Assembly: GCA_030154265.1 (NCBI GenBank)
Contig: JASKKH010000004.1
Span: forward strand, 1-64,000
Length of the DNA: 64,000 nucleotides
Origin: Clostridia bacterium
Lineage (GTDB): Bacteria; Bacillota; DSM-521; Neomoorellales; Neomoorellaceae
Direction: 5' to 3'
A program made the position numbers and the translations under genes. Position 1 is the first letter of the stretch, and each line of letters begins with the position of its first letter. The notes under the pieces are model-generated. The model ran no database searches. It was not told the DNA's origin and saw only the letters and a list, made by a program, of their open reading frames with translations. Of the stretch, positions 33,834 to 44,689 are shown in pieces.

Positions 33834-35183
33834 TTAGCTTAGATTACGGATTTTCCCCCATAATGAACAAATAAAATTTTTTCTTCTACGTTTTTGATAA
33901 CGATAAATTTCTTCAATTATTAGTCTAGCTAAGGAGTCTGAATTATGTCTAACCACATAGGTTTCATCAACCAACCATCCCCGCCGCAACTCTATTCCTA
34001 ATTTTGCCACCTTAGAACCGTTAATAATTACTGGACTCGCTCCCTTTTCGCTATATCGTTTTCGAGCCCTTTGCGAAATAGAACCGCTATGAGCAATTAC
34101 AACATCAATCAAACCTTTACCGCAATGATTATCTATTGCTTTGATGTGATCTAAAAGAGAATAATTATCTGTCTCTCCGGGTTGTGTCATAATATTACTT
34201 ATATAAAAGACTGGAGCTGATGTTTTACGTAAGGCTTCACTTATACCCTGTACCAATAAGTTTGGTAAGATACTTGTATATAAACTTCCTGGTCCAATAA
34301 TAACTGCATCTGCTTGTTTTATAGCTTCTAAAGCCGCTTCAGGAGGTCTACAGTCGGCCGGTTCTAGAAATACCCTTTTAATCTTCTTTTTAAAACCTTG
34401 GGTTACCTTAGGAATATTGCTTTCTCCAAAAACTATACTACCATCAGTTAATTCTGCCCCCATAACCACCTGACTAGTAGTTGAGGGGATAACCCGACCC
34501 CCTACAGCTAATACTCTCGCTAATTCTTGAATTGCACGATCAAAGTCCCCTGATAAATCTGTCATTGCAGCAATAAGTAAATTTCCCAGGCTGTGACCGC
34601 TAAGACCCTCTCCTTGGCGAAAACGATAATTGAACAGTTCTTCCATCAAAATTTCAGTATCAGCCAAGGCTACTAAGCAGTTACGTATATCTCCCGGAGG
34701 TGGTATATTTAATTCCTTTCTTAAACGTCCGGAACTACCACCATCATCAGCCACAGTAACAATTGCAGTTAAATTACGTGTATATTTTTTTAAACCTTTA
34801 AGGAGAACAGCTAGACCTGTACCCCCACCAATGGCTACTATTCGTGGTCCCTTAGCCAAGTATTGGCGTCGATAAAATAATTGCCATAAGCTAGAAGTTT
34901 TTCCCGGATAAACGACACGTAAAAAAGAGCTGGCAAGTCGCTTAATACTAAAAACTATAAGTACCAGCCCTATACCAGCTACCACTAAGCCTCCTGTCAA
35001 AGTAGATTTTAAACCTTTAAAAAAATATAAATCCAACCAGATAATATTCATTTGAGAAGAACCAAGCAAAGTTATCCCCAGGATAAATGTTATACCTGAA
35101 ATAAGTAAAAATGCCCCTAAAACTATCAGCAGTAGCCAACGCTTAATTTTAAACCCGGGGTAAAGCCACTTAAAGCCTTCCAC
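33834..35183 (-). CDS. yvcK: YvcK-type gluconeogenesis factor (CofD-like) with N-terminal membrane anchor
   Basis: 449 aa. Two predicted transmembrane helices (about 16-38 and 60-80) precede a CofD-like domain starting IVAIGGGTGLAVLLKGLKKY (about 116), with VADDGGSSGRLRKEL, PPPGDIRNCLVAL, the GHSLGNLLIAA region and DAVIIGPGSLYTSILPNLLV. YvcK proteins bind UDP-sugars and are needed for growth on gluconeogenic carbon sources and normal cell shape. The membrane-anchored form is longer than B. subtilis YvcK (about 320 aa) and is common in Clostridia. Sits between rapZ and whiA as usual. Confidence 0.94.
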   Translation of the reverse strand: MEGFKWLYPGFKIKRWLLLIVLGAFLLISGITFILGITLLGSSQMNIIWLDLYFFKGLKSTLTGGLVVAGIGLVLIVFSIKRLASSFLRVVYPGKTSSLWQLFYRRQYLAKGPRIVAIGGGTGLAVLLKGLKKYTRNLTAIVTVADDGGSSGRLRKELNIPPPGDIRNCLVALADTEILMEELFNYRFRQGEGLSGHSLGNLLIAAMTDLSGDFDRAIQELARVLAVGGRVIPSTTSQVVMGAELTDGSIVFGESNIPKVTQGFKKKIKRVFLEPADCRPPEAALEAIKQADAVIIGPGSLYTSILPNLLVQGISEALRKTSAPVFYISNIMTQPGETDNYSLLDHIKAIDNHCGKGLIDVVIAHSGSISQRARKRYSEKGASPVIINGSKVAKLGIELRRGWLVDETYVVRHNSDSLARLIIEEIYRYQKRRRKNFICSLWGKIRNLS

Positions 35184-35208
35184 CTGGTACCCTCCCCCGC
35201 AACTCTTC

Positions 35209-36132
35209 TTAAATATTAAAATCCTCTTTTTTATATCCCTTTTTGTTTCTCTTTAAATAACGTTCAATGTCCCGATGTTTAACTGATACTTCATAATTGT
35301 CATTCTTAATAAGTTCTCCTATCTTATTAGCTAAGGTTACCGAACGATGTTGACCCCCTGTACAACCAATAGCTATGACTAAATGTGATTTTCCCTCCCG
35401 TAAGTAATGAGGGATTAGAAATTTCAGTAAATCTATAAATTGTTCAATAAAACTTTGGGTTTCAGGTGAAGACATGACAAATTCCTCAATACAACGATCA
35501 TGACCCGTAAAAGGACGCAAAGATTCAATATAGAATGGATTAGGAAGGAAGCGAACATCCATAACCAAATCAGCATCTAAGGGAATACCATATTTATAAC
35601 CAAATGAAATAACAGTGATAAGCAACTGTTTCTGATTATCAGCAAAAAGCTCCGTTAATTGTTCCTTTAGTTTTTGTGGTTTTAACTCAGAAGTATCAAT
35701 TATTTTACTAGCCATGCCCCTAAGTTCCTCTAGACGATGACGTTCCTCAATAATCCCCTCTAAAATCTGGCCACCACTGGATAAAGGATGCCTCCTTCGG
35801 GTTTCTTTGTAACGCCGCACCAAAATTTCATCGGCCGCTTCCAAAAAAAGAATTTCATAAGCTATACCATGGCTGTCCAAATAATTAAATGCTTCACTAA
35901 GACCAGTGAAAAATTGTCCTCCGCGAATATCAATGACTAAAGCTGCCTTTTTTATCTTTTTCCCTTTTTCACCGGAATCGATTAAGAGATTTACAAAACC
36001 TGGAATTAGGGAAGGGGGAAGATTATCTACACAAAAAAAGCCAAGATCCTCAAAGCAACGTATCGCTTGGGTCTTTCCTGCTCCTGAAATACCGGTAACT
36101 ATTAATAAGCTTAGATCTTTCTTAGATACCAT
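35209..36132 (-). CDS. rapZ: RapZ/YvcJ family nucleotide-binding protein
   Basis: 307 aa. The N-terminal P-loop domain ([20 protein letters not shown], residues 9-28; [12 protein letters not shown]) and the C-terminal domain ([48 protein letters not shown]) match the family. In E. coli RapZ controls glmS through small RNAs; in B. subtilis YvcJ has GTPase activity and influences competence. Which applies here is unknown. It is 27 nt after the PHP gene. Confidence 0.94.
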   Translation of the reverse strand: MVSKKDLSLLIVTGISGAGKTQAIRCFEDLGFFCVDNLPPSLIPGFVNLLIDSGEKGKKIKKAALVIDIRGGQFFTGLSEAFNYLDSHGIAYEILFLEAADEILVRRYKETRRRHPLSSGGQILEGIIEERHRLEELRGMASKIIDTSELKPQKLKEQLTELFADNQKQLLITVISFGYKYGIPLDADLVMDVRFLPNPFYIESLRPFTGHDRCIEEFVMSSPETQSFIEQFIDLLKFLIPHYLREGKSHLVIAIGCTGGQHRSVTLANKIGELIKNDNYEVSVKHRDIERYLKRNKKGYKKEDFNI

Positions 36133-36159
36133 GTTCTTCCCTCCCCAAAAAGTTTTTAT

Positions 36160-36897
36160 TCAAATTTGTCGTAAATTTATTACCTGTTCGGGTGATATTC
36201 CAGCTGTTCGTATTAATTTTAAACCTTCCTCTAAACGCCCCACGGTAGAAGGTTGATGAGAATCACTGTTTACAACAAAATTTACTCCATATCGTGCAAC
36301 TTTAGCCAGCTCTTTTGGTTTTTGAAACAAATGACCTACATTTATTTCCCAGGCAGTTCCCACCCTGGCACAGGCTGAAGCTAAAGCTTCAATGTCAACA
36401 GGCATCCCTAAACCCGGGTGGGCGATGCAAAATATCTTATATTTCTCCATGGCTGCTATTAAAGTCCTTGTATTTACCTCAATAGCCTTATGCTTCCAAT
36501 AGTCATTATATTTATAAAATTGGTTAGCTAATACAAAATCACGAACCGCTTTAAGACTCGTAGGTAAAATAAATGGGTGTAAACCCACTAATAAAATATC
36601 TAGTTTATCAATAACATTTAAAGGAATATCAATTTCCCCATTTAACCCTACAATGTTAGCCTCGGCACCTACTAAAACCTTAATAGCAGGAAACTCCCTG
36701 CTCAAGATCTCTCTTTTTAGCCTTAAATATTCCTTAGAGGTGCTTATACCCACACCAATATTTCTAGGACCGTGATCAGTAAGAGCTACTGTTTGTAATC
36801 CTGCACATTGGGCTGCATCAACCATTGCTTTGGGATTTGCTTTTCCATCGCTATAGATTGTATGAACGTGAAAATCAGCCCAGAAGGACTGAAACAA
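36160..36897 (-). CDS. PHP-domain phosphoesterase (YcdX-like)
   Basis: 245 aa. Metal-binding motifs of the PHP superfamily are seen: ADFHVHTIYSDGKANP (His9/His11 region), ALTDHG (about 39-44), LVGAEANIVG, IAHPGLGMP and FVVNSDSH near the C-terminus. YcdX-type enzymes hydrolyse phosphomonoesters with a trinuclear Zn site. The gene is tightly packed between a HAD phosphatase (4 nt) and rapZ; the pairing of two phosphatases suggests a shared small-molecule role, not determined. Confidence 0.85.
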   Translation of the reverse strand: MFQSFWADFHVHTIYSDGKANPKAMVDAAQCAGLQTVALTDHGPRNIGVGISTSKEYLRLKREILSREFPAIKVLVGAEANIVGLNGEIDIPLNVIDKLDILLVGLHPFILPTSLKAVRDFVLANQFYKYNDYWKHKAIEVNTRTLIAAMEKYKIFCIAHPGLGMPVDIEALASACARVGTAWEINVGHLFQKPKELAKVARYGVNFVVNSDSHQPSTVGRLEEGLKLIRTAGISPEQVINLRQI

Positions 36898-36901
36898 AAG
36901 T

Positions 36902-37705
36902 TTAGCCCCCTAATATAAATTTTTCTAATGCCTTGGCAACGCCACCTTCATTATTAGTCCCAGTTACATAATCAGCATAAGCCTTAACGGTTTCTGGAGC
37001 ATTACCCATAGCTATCGATATACCAGCATATTTAAACATTTCAATATCGTTATAACTATCACCAAAAACCATAATTTCTTCTGCTTTAAAACCTTCCATT
37101 TCTGCCAAGGCCTTAAGTCCTCGGGCTTTATTAGCCTCGCGGTTAAGTGTTTCTAAATAAAAAGGTAGAGAACGAGTGATATATACCTTATCACCCACAT
37201 CCCTCTTAATGTCCTCTTCTAACAGGTCCAATTTATCTCCTTCTTGTAAGGCAACTATTTTTAAAGGACCTTTTTTTAGAAAATCTAACATATCATCAAC
37301 CTTATATAACTTGACTCCTGTCCTTTCAACATATTCTATATTTTCTTTCTTGATATTCTCTACATATAATTTATCATCCAGATATACATTATAAGCATAC
37401 CCATAATGCCTAATATGTCTAATTATACATTCAGCCAAAGATAATGGTAGTCCACGTTCAAAAAAAACTTCTCCAGTTATTGGATGTCGTACCTGGGCCC
37501 CATGATAAACAATCATAGGTAATTCTATACCTAACTCAACAGCAAAAGATTGAGCAGAACTAAACATACGACCAGTAGCCAGGGTAACATTAATTCCTTT
37601 TTCCCTAACCTTTCTGATTGCTTCTTTAGCCTTTTTATCTATGACTATCTCATCCGTTAATAGTGTTCCATCTAAGTCAAGGGCTACTAGTTGTATTTTC
37701 GCCAT
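36902..37705 (-). CDS. Cof-type HAD phosphatase
   Basis: 267 aa. HAD motif I LVALDLDGTLL at the N-terminus, motif II TLATGRM, a C2-type cap, Lys in NREANKARGLKALAE and motif IV MVFGDSYNDIEMFKYAG. The Cof family acts on diverse sugar and cofactor phosphates. I start at ATG 37705 (MAKIQLVALD) because GGGGAGGAAA lies 5-8 nt upstream; the frame is open 13 codons further but without a site. The start lies inside the uvrC end (29-nt overlap). Confidence 0.88.
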   Translation of the reverse strand: MAKIQLVALDLDGTLLTDEIVIDKKAKEAIRKVREKGINVTLATGRMFSSAQSFAVELGIELPMIVYHGAQVRHPITGEVFFERGLPLSLAECIIRHIRHYGYAYNVYLDDKLYVENIKKENIEYVERTGVKLYKVDDMLDFLKKGPLKIVALQEGDKLDLLEEDIKRDVGDKVYITRSLPFYLETLNREANKARGLKALAEMEGFKAEEIMVFGDSYNDIEMFKYAGISIAMGNAPETVKAYADYVTGTNNEGGVAKALEKFILGG

Positions 37706-39518
37706 TTGGTTTCCTCCCCAAGCTTTCAAGAATACGCTTAGCAACTGATCTATTTATCCCTTCAACAGCTGTTAATTCTTCTTCAGTCGCCTGCCTAATT
37801 TTACTGACTGAACCGAAAGCACGTAAAAGAGCCTTTTTACGTTTTGGCCCTACCCCAGGAATATCATCTAATATAGAACGATAAGTGCCCTTATTTCTCT
37901 TTTTCCTATGGTAAGTTATAGCAAAACGGTGAACTTCATCTCGCAAATGTTGTAATAAATGTAAAGCCTTACTTTCTCGAGGCAACCTGATAGGTTCATT
38001 GCTATCTATATTAAATAATAGCTCTTCTTCTTTAGCTAAACTAAAAGTAGGTATATCACCTACTCCCATTGACTCCATAACTTGCCGAGCAGCATGAAGT
38101 TGCCCTAAACCGCCATCTATAAGAACTAAGTCAGGCATATCGGAAAATTTCGGATCCCGCTCTTCGGCACGACGAAAACGACGACTTATAACCTCTTGCA
38201 TTGAAGCAAAATCATTAGGGCCTTTAACCGTTTTTATTTGGAACCGCCGATAAGCCGAAACTTGAGGCTTTCCATCAATAAAAACAGACATAGCCCCCAC
38301 CTGATTGGTCCCTTGAAAGTTAGAAATGTCATAGGCCTCCATTCTCCGCGGCAACCGTGGTAACCCCAAAAGCTCTTGAATCTCCATAAGGGCTTCTTTG
38401 CTACCCTCTTCCTGTTGTCTCCAAAGAAGCAAATGTTCTTGTAGAAGAGTTATTGCATTCTCATGAACTAAATTTAGAAGTTTAAGTTTTGTACCCCGTT
38501 TTGGAACTTTTAATCTAACCTTAGTTCCTCTAAGTTGGGTTAACCACTGAGCAATTGTTTCCATATCTTCAACTTCATCATGAAGATAGATAACAGGAGG
38601 AATCTCTACACCACGACTATAGTACTGTTTTAATAAAGCAGCCATTATTTCTGCTCTGGACAATCCGCTAGTTCCTTCAAGGAAAAAGTGGTCACGACCA
38701 ATTATTTTTCCACCCCGGCTAAAAAATACAATACCTAAGGCTGCTCCTCTTTCGCGTGCAAAAGCAATAGCATCAGCGTCATCCTCACTTGCCGCTGTTA
38801 CTTTCTGCCTTTCGCAAACGTCCTGTACTGCCTTAAGTTGATCCCGGATTTTAGCCGCTTTCTCAAATTCTAGCCTTTCGGAGGCCATCTCCATTTCCTC
38901 TTTTAGTTTCTTACTTAAAACCTCATGTTTACCTTCCAAAAACATAATTACATTATCTACTGCTTGGCGATAAACCTCTGGTGTCACTTGATTAGTACAG
39001 GGTGCAAGACATCGTCCAATGTGGTAATTTAGACAAGGGCGGCTACGAGGTTTTAAAGGTGTCCCTTTACAAGTCCTAATAGGAAATAATGCCCGTAAAA
39101 TTTTTAATGTTTCTCGGAGGGAGCCAACATTAGTATACGGGCCAAAATAACGGGAACCATCTCTAACTACCGAGCGCGTTACCTGTACTCGTGGGAACTG
39201 CTCTTTAGAAGTAATCTTTATATAGGGATAACTCTTATCATCTTTCAAGTTTACGTTATACCGAGGTTTGTGTTCCTTAATGAGATTAGATTCTAAAACT
39301 AAAGCTTCTACTTCATTATCTGTAAGGATATACTCGATATCAGTAATATGGCTAACCATTACTGCTGTACGAGGTAATTGCTGCCCCCTGAAATATGACT
39401 TTACCCGTTTTTTCAATGAGGTAGCTTTACCCACATAGATTACTTCCCCTTTTGCATCATACATAAGGTAGACCCCAGGATGGTCTGGTAAATGTTGAAG
39501 TTTTTCTTTAAGGTCCAT
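37677..39518 (-). CDS. uvrC: UvrABC excinuclease subunit C
   Basis: 613 aa. GIY-YIG nuclease at the N-terminus (HPGVYLMYDAKGEVIYVGKA, residues 13-32), UVR helix hairpin about 200-235 (MASERLEFEKAAKIRDQLK), RNase H-like C-terminal nuclease (RRMEAYDISNFQGTNQVGAM, VLIDGGLGQLHAA) and a tandem HhH tail (DIPGVGPKRKKALLRAFGS). Cysteines CKGTPLKPRSRPCLNYHIGR then CLAPC near 150-172 could bind the iron-sulfur cluster reported for UvrC. Makes both incisions in nucleotide excision repair with UvrA/B encoded just upstream. Confidence 0.97.
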   Translation of the reverse strand: MDLKEKLQHLPDHPGVYLMYDAKGEVIYVGKATSLKKRVKSYFRGQQLPRTAVMVSHITDIEYILTDNEVEALVLESNLIKEHKPRYNVNLKDDKSYPYIKITSKEQFPRVQVTRSVVRDGSRYFGPYTNVGSLRETLKILRALFPIRTCKGTPLKPRSRPCLNYHIGRCLAPCTNQVTPEVYRQAVDNVIMFLEGKHEVLSKKLKEEMEMASERLEFEKAAKIRDQLKAVQDVCERQKVTAASEDDADAIAFARERGAALGIVFFSRGGKIIGRDHFFLEGTSGLSRAEIMAALLKQYYSRGVEIPPVIYLHDEVEDMETIAQWLTQLRGTKVRLKVPKRGTKLKLLNLVHENAITLLQEHLLLWRQQEEGSKEALMEIQELLGLPRLPRRMEAYDISNFQGTNQVGAMSVFIDGKPQVSAYRRFQIKTVKGPNDFASMQEVISRRFRRAEERDPKFSDMPDLVLIDGGLGQLHAARQVMESMGVGDIPTFSLAKEEELLFNIDSNEPIRLPRESKALHLLQHLRDEVHRFAITYHRKKRNKGTYRSILDDIPGVGPKRKKALLRAFGSVSKIRQATEEELTAVEGINRSVAKRILESLGRKPNGENTTSSP

Positions 39519-39580
39519 AATTACCGCCCCACTAAATATTAACTTTTAATTAATACTCCTTTTGTGGGTAAAAATTCCTC

Positions 39581-42430
39581 TCAAGCACTATTATTAAAAG
39601 TTTTAATATCCTTTTCTAAGACCTTTTTTAAATACTTGCCTGTATATGAACTAGTTACTTGGCTGATTTCTTGTGGTGTGCCAGTAGCCACTATTTTACC
39701 ACCACCATCACCGCCTTCAGGTCCAAGATCAATTATATAATCCACAGATTTAATTACATCAAGGTTATGCTCAATAACCACTACTGTATTACCTGTATCA
39801 ACCAACCTCTGTAGTACAGTTAACAATTTCTCAATATCAGCAATATGAAGTCCAGTTGTAGGTTCATCTAAAATATACATTGTGCGTCCATTGCTTCGTT
39901 TGGCTAATTCTGTAGCCAATTTTACCCTTTGGGCTTCCCCTCCAGACAAGGTGGTAGCAGGTTGTCCTAAGGTTATATAGCCCAAACCCACGTCCTGCAG
40001 GATAGATAAGCGTCGGTATAGTCGAGGTATTGCTGAAAAGAATTCTGCCGCCTCATCAACTGTCATAGCTAAAACGTCAGCAATAGATTTGCCTTTATAT
40101 TTAATAGCTAATGTTTCCCGGTTATAACGTTTACCTTGGCAAACTTCACAAGGAACGTAAACATCAGGTAAAAAGTGCATTTCAATTTTTATAATACCGT
40201 CACCGCTACAAGCTTCACAACGTCCCCCTTTGACATTAAAACTAAAGCGACCAGGTTTATAACCTCTAGCCCGAGCTTCAGGTGTTGCCGCAAATAAAGC
40301 ACGAATATCGTCAAAAACCCCAGTGTAGGTTGCAGGGTTAGAACGGGGAGTCCGCCCAATAGGCGACTGATCGACAGCAATGACTTTATCAAGATGTTCT
40401 GTTCCGGTAATAGAAACAAAATCATCCGTATTGTTAGAATTTCCTTTGAAATGATCAGATAGGGCCCGATAAAGAATTTCATTAACAAGTGTACTCTTAC
40501 CTGAACCTGAAACACCAGTAACACCAATGAATAACCCTAAAGGAAAAGAAACATCTATTTGTTTAAGATTGTGTTTCTTGGCTCCTTTAATGGTTATATA
40601 TTTACCATTGGGCTTCCTAACTACCTCTGGAACTGAAATACGTTTACGCCCACTTAGGTACTTCCCAGTTACAGACTGGGGATTAGACATTATTTCATTA
40701 ACCGTACCGGCCGCTACTACCTGACCTCCATGGTCACCTGCTCCCGGGCCAATATCTACTATATAATCAGCTTCCCGCATAGTATCTTCATCGTGTTCAA
40801 CTACAATGACAGTATTACCCAAATCCCGTAAACGTTTTAAGGTTTTTATTAGCCTATCATTATCCCGTTGGTGAAGGCCAATACTCGGCTCATCTAATAT
40901 ATACAAGACACCCATGAGTTGTGAGCCAATCTGGGTTGCTAAACGAATACGTTGAGCCTCCCCTCCTGAAAGGGTAGCTGCTGCACGATCTAAAGTCAGG
41001 TAATCTAAGCCCACATCTAGCAGAAACTGTAATCGAGACAATATTTCTTTTAAAATCTGCCTGGCTATAATCTGTTCTCGTTCGTTAAGCTCCAGCTTCC
41101 TTAAGAATTCAGCTGCTTCCCTAACATTAAGAGCTGTAAGCTGACATATATTAAGACCTCCAACTTTAACAGCAAGGGCTTCAGGCTTTAGACGAGCTCC
41201 CTGACACGAAGGACAGGTTTGTTGACTCATATATTTTTCAATTTCGCTTCGTGCCCATTCCGACTGGGTTTCCTGATAACGCCTTTCTAAGTTAGGGATT
41301 ACTCCCTCAAAAGGAGCCTCATATTTCCGGATATCCCCAAAACGGTTAACATAACGAAATTTGATTCGTTCCGCTCCAGAACCATACAAGATAATGTTAA
41401 AATGTTCTGGTGATAGCTCCCCGACAGGAACATCCATACTAAAACCATAATGACTGGCCAAGCACTCTAACATTTGGTTATAAATATTAATACTACTGCG
41501 ACTCCATGGTATAATCGCACCTTCTCGTAAAGAAAGGTCTTTATTTGGAACAACCAGTTTTGGGTCAACCTTCATTGTAATCCCTAAACCTGTACATGAC
41601 GAGCAGGCCCCATAAGGGTTATTAAACGAAAAAAAGCGTGGAGTTATTTCCGGTAAGTTAACCCCGCACTCTACACAGGCAGACTTCTCACTTAAAAGTA
41701 GCTCCTCATGATCAATAACATCCAGAAGTACCAAACCCTCGGATAACTTTAAGGCTGTTTCCAGTGATTCAGCTAAACGACTTGCAACATTAGACCGCAC
41801 CTTTAAGCGGTCAACAACAACTTCTATATTGTGTTTTTTATTTTTATTAAGAATAATATCCTCACTTATTTCCTTAATTTCCCCATCTATACGGACACGT
41901 ACATACCCTTCCTTACGAATCTCTTCTAGGATGTTACGATACTCCCCTTTACGTCCACGTACAATAGGAGCCATAACTTGAAGACGAGTACCTTCAGGGT
42001 ATGTTAGTATACGATCAACCATTTGTGAAATTGTCTGAGGAGCTATTGACTTGCCACACTTTGGGCAATGCGCCCTGCCAATGTGTGCAAATAAGAGACG
42101 CAAATAGTCATAAATTTCAGTAACCGTACCTACTGTTGACCGTGGATTATGACTGGCTGTCTTCTGATCTATAGAAATAGCTGGTGACAGACCTTCTATA
42201 GCATCAACATCAGGTTTATCCATTTGCCCTAAAAACTGGCGTGCATATGAAGAAAGAGACTCAACATAACGGCGCTGTCCCTCAGCATAAATAGTATCAA
42301 AGGCAAGGGAAGATTTTCCGGATCCTGATAACCCCGTAATAACAACTAATTTATCTCGGGGTATGTCAACATTTATATTTTTTAAGTTATGAACTCGAGC
42401 TCCCTGAACAACAATTTTATCTTTTGCCAT
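39581..42430 (-). CDS. uvrA: UvrABC excinuclease subunit A
   Basis: 949 aa damage-recognition ATPase with two ABC modules. First Walker [21 protein letters not shown] near residue 32, second [15 protein letters not shown] near 640; ABC signatures [12 protein letters not shown] and [12 protein letters not shown]; zinc modules CVECGV...CSSCTG (about 255-285), CPSCQG and CEACSGDG...CEVCQG (about 740-765). Length is typical. The plus-strand frames opposite are shadows. It lies 62 nt from uvrC and 144 nt from uvrB. Confidence 0.98.
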   Translation of the reverse strand: MAKDKIVVQGARVHNLKNINVDIPRDKLVVITGLSGSGKSSLAFDTIYAEGQRRYVESLSSYARQFLGQMDKPDVDAIEGLSPAISIDQKTASHNPRSTVGTVTEIYDYLRLLFAHIGRAHCPKCGKSIAPQTISQMVDRILTYPEGTRLQVMAPIVRGRKGEYRNILEEIRKEGYVRVRIDGEIKEISEDIILNKNKKHNIEVVVDRLKVRSNVASRLAESLETALKLSEGLVLLDVIDHEELLLSEKSACVECGVNLPEITPRFFSFNNPYGACSSCTGLGITMKVDPKLVVPNKDLSLREGAIIPWSRSSINIYNQMLECLASHYGFSMDVPVGELSPEHFNIILYGSGAERIKFRYVNRFGDIRKYEAPFEGVIPNLERRYQETQSEWARSEIEKYMSQQTCPSCQGARLKPEALAVKVGGLNICQLTALNVREAAEFLRKLELNEREQIIARQILKEILSRLQFLLDVGLDYLTLDRAAATLSGGEAQRIRLATQIGSQLMGVLYILDEPSIGLHQRDNDRLIKTLKRLRDLGNTVIVVEHDEDTMREADYIVDIGPGAGDHGGQVVAAGTVNEIMSNPQSVTGKYLSGRKRISVPEVVRKPNGKYITIKGAKKHNLKQIDVSFPLGLFIGVTGVSGSGKSTLVNEILYRALSDHFKGNSNNTDDFVSITGTEHLDKVIAVDQSPIGRTPRSNPATYTGVFDDIRALFAATPEARARGYKPGRFSFNVKGGRCEACSGDGIIKIEMHFLPDVYVPCEVCQGKRYNRETLAIKYKGKSIADVLAMTVDEAAEFFSAIPRLYRRLSILQDVGLGYITLGQPATTLSGGEAQRVKLATELAKRSNGRTMYILDEPTTGLHIADIEKLLTVLQRLVDTGNTVVVIEHNLDVIKSVDYIIDLGPEGGDGGGKIVATGTPQEISQVTSSYTGKYLKKVLEKDIKTFNNSA

Positions 42431-42574
42431 ATAATTTAACCCCCCCCAGGGGAAAATCCTTAAAAATTGACCTTTTTAGCTATATACGCCTGTATTATAA
42501 CATAAAAGGTCCTATATCTTAAGGAAATACCAGCTAGGGGGTCATTATTTAAATTATGGTTTTTTATTTAAGGT

Positions 42575-44560
42575 TTAGCTTGCCTGTTCTTTTAATTCTA
42601 GAATAGCATCTCTAAGCTCCGCAGCTCTTTCAAACTCTAAGTTCTTAGCTGCCATTCTCATTTCTTTTTCTAGCTGGCTAATAAGAGATTTAAGTTCACT
42701 TTTGTTAAATTTACGTTGTTTCTTCTTACCTTTAACCTGATATTCTTCTGGACTTTCAGCTGCAGTTGTAGCTTCAATAATTTGTCGTACCGGCTTAATT
42801 ACTGTTTGGGGTATAATATTATTTTCTTCGTTATATTTAATTTGTATCTTACGCCGCCTATTGGTTTCACTTATAGCTCGGCGCATTGAGTCAGTAATGG
42901 TATCAGCATACATGATAACCTTACCATCTGCATTACGAGCTGCCCGTCCAATTGTCTGGATGAGAGAACGTTCAGACCTTAAAAAACCTTCCTTATCAGC
43001 ATCCAAAATAGCTACTAAAGATACTTCAGGTAAATCAAGACCTTCCCGTAAAAGGTTAATACCAACAAGAACATCAAAAACACCTAAACGTAAATCACGT
43101 ATGATTTCCATTCTTTCAATGGCACCAATATCCGAATGCATATATCGAACCTTTATACCTACTTCTAATAAATAATCAGTTAAATCTTCAGCCATACGCT
43201 TAGTTAAAGTAGTAACCAAGACTCTTTGATTTTTAAGCAATCTTTTATTTATTTCTTCTAAAAGATCGTCAATCTGCCCTTTTACCGGCCTTACAATAAC
43301 TTCGGGATCTACTAAACCTGTTGGTCGGATAATCTGTTCAACCACTTGTTCGGAATGGTCTAACTCATATTTACCAGGTGTGGCCGAAACATATATCACT
43401 TGGTTAATACGATCATTAAATTCCTCAAAAGTTAATGGTCTATTATCGAGGGCCGAAGGTAAACGGAAACCATATTCAACTAAAGTAGTTTTTCGAGAAC
43501 GATCCCCCTCATACATACCACCAACTTGGGGAACAGAAATATGCGATTCATCGATTATTAATAAATAATCTTCAGGAAAATAATCCAGTAGCGTATAGGG
43601 GGGCTCCCCTGGTGCTCTTCCAGTTAAATGTCGTGAATAATTTTCAATACCTTTACAAAAACCGATTTCCTTCATCATTTCCAGATCAAAATTTGTCCTT
43701 TGTTCTAAGCGTTGGGCCTCAAGAAGTTTACCCTCCTGCCTAAGTTCTTGAAGCCGTTCCTCAAGTTCTTTTTTGATACTTTTTATTGCTCGTTCCATTT
43801 TTTCATCTTCAACTACATAGTGGCTTGCCGGGAAAATAGCAACATGTTTACGTCGACCTAGTATTTCTCCTGTCAAAGTATCTATTTCAAGTAACCTTTC
43901 GATTTCATCCCCAAACATTTCTACGCGAATAGCTTTTTCTGTAAAAGAAGCCGGGAAAATTTCTATAACATCGCCATGAACCCTAAAAGTACTCCGCTTA
44001 AAATCATAATCATTTCGAGAGTACTGTATATCAACTAATTTTCTTAAAATCTCATCACGATCATATTCCTGTCCCTCACGTAAAGAAAGCATCAGGGTAC
44101 TATAGTCCTCAGGTGAACCTAAACCATAAATACAGGAAACACTAGCAACAATAATAACATCGCGCCTCTCAAACAAAGCTGCTGTAGCGGAGTGGCGTAG
44201 TTTATCAATTTCATCGTTTATTGAACTATCTTTTTCAATATAGGTATCAGATTGAGGTACATAAGCTTCCGGTTGGTAATAATCGTAGTAACTAACAAAA
44301 TATTCTACACAGTTATCAGGAAAGAACTCTTTAAATTCACCACAAAGCTGAGCCGCTAGTGTTTTATTTGGAGCCAAGACTAAAGTTGGCCTCTGTGCAG
44401 CCTGAATAACTTGGGCCATTGTATAAGTCTTACCGGTACCGGTTGCCCCAAGTAGAGTTTGATGACGATAACCCTTTTTTAACCCATCTACTAAACTAGA
44501 TATAGCTTTAGGTTGATCACCACAAGGTACATATTGAGATTTTAATTTAAAGGGCGGCAT
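42575..44560 (-). CDS. uvrB: UvrABC excinuclease subunit B
   Basis: 661 aa helicase-like repair protein. Walker [16 protein letters not shown] (about 38-52), beta-hairpin [20 protein letters not shown] that clamps the strand, Walker [20 protein letters not shown], motif [21 protein letters not shown], and a C-terminal UVR motif ([20 protein letters not shown]) that contacts UvrC. ATG with GGGGGGAG upstream. First gene of the uvrBAC run, separated from the peptidase gene by a terminator. Confidence 0.98.
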   Translation of the reverse strand: MPPFKLKSQYVPCGDQPKAISSLVDGLKKGYRHQTLLGATGTGKTYTMAQVIQAAQRPTLVLAPNKTLAAQLCGEFKEFFPDNCVEYFVSYYDYYQPEAYVPQSDTYIEKDSSINDEIDKLRHSATAALFERRDVIIVASVSCIYGLGSPEDYSTLMLSLREGQEYDRDEILRKLVDIQYSRNDYDFKRSTFRVHGDVIEIFPASFTEKAIRVEMFGDEIERLLEIDTLTGEILGRRKHVAIFPASHYVVEDEKMERAIKSIKKELEERLQELRQEGKLLEAQRLEQRTNFDLEMMKEIGFCKGIENYSRHLTGRAPGEPPYTLLDYFPEDYLLIIDESHISVPQVGGMYEGDRSRKTTLVEYGFRLPSALDNRPLTFEEFNDRINQVIYVSATPGKYELDHSEQVVEQIIRPTGLVDPEVIVRPVKGQIDDLLEEINKRLLKNQRVLVTTLTKRMAEDLTDYLLEVGIKVRYMHSDIGAIERMEIIRDLRLGVFDVLVGINLLREGLDLPEVSLVAILDADKEGFLRSERSLIQTIGRAARNADGKVIMYADTITDSMRRAISETNRRRKIQIKYNEENNIIPQTVIKPVRQIIEATTAAESPEEYQVKGKKKQRKFNKSELKSLISQLEKEMRMAAKNLEFERAAELRDAILELKEQAS

Positions 44561-44641
44561 TCCGCTCCCCCCTTTCCGGAAGTCATTATATCATATTGGG
44601 CTGTGTCCTTTCTAACAGATAACCTTGTCCAATAATTTACC

Positions 44642-44676
44642 AAAAAAAGCACCCAGTAAAAAACTGAATGTGCTTT
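44642..44676 (-). terminator. Terminator after the M1-like peptidase gene
   Basis: AAAGCAC/GTGCTTT outer stem with an inner CAGT/ACTG pairing, followed on the minus strand by T7. It lies just past the stop at 44690 and upstream of uvrB. Confidence 0.82.
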
Positions 44677-44689
44677 AATGTAATATTCA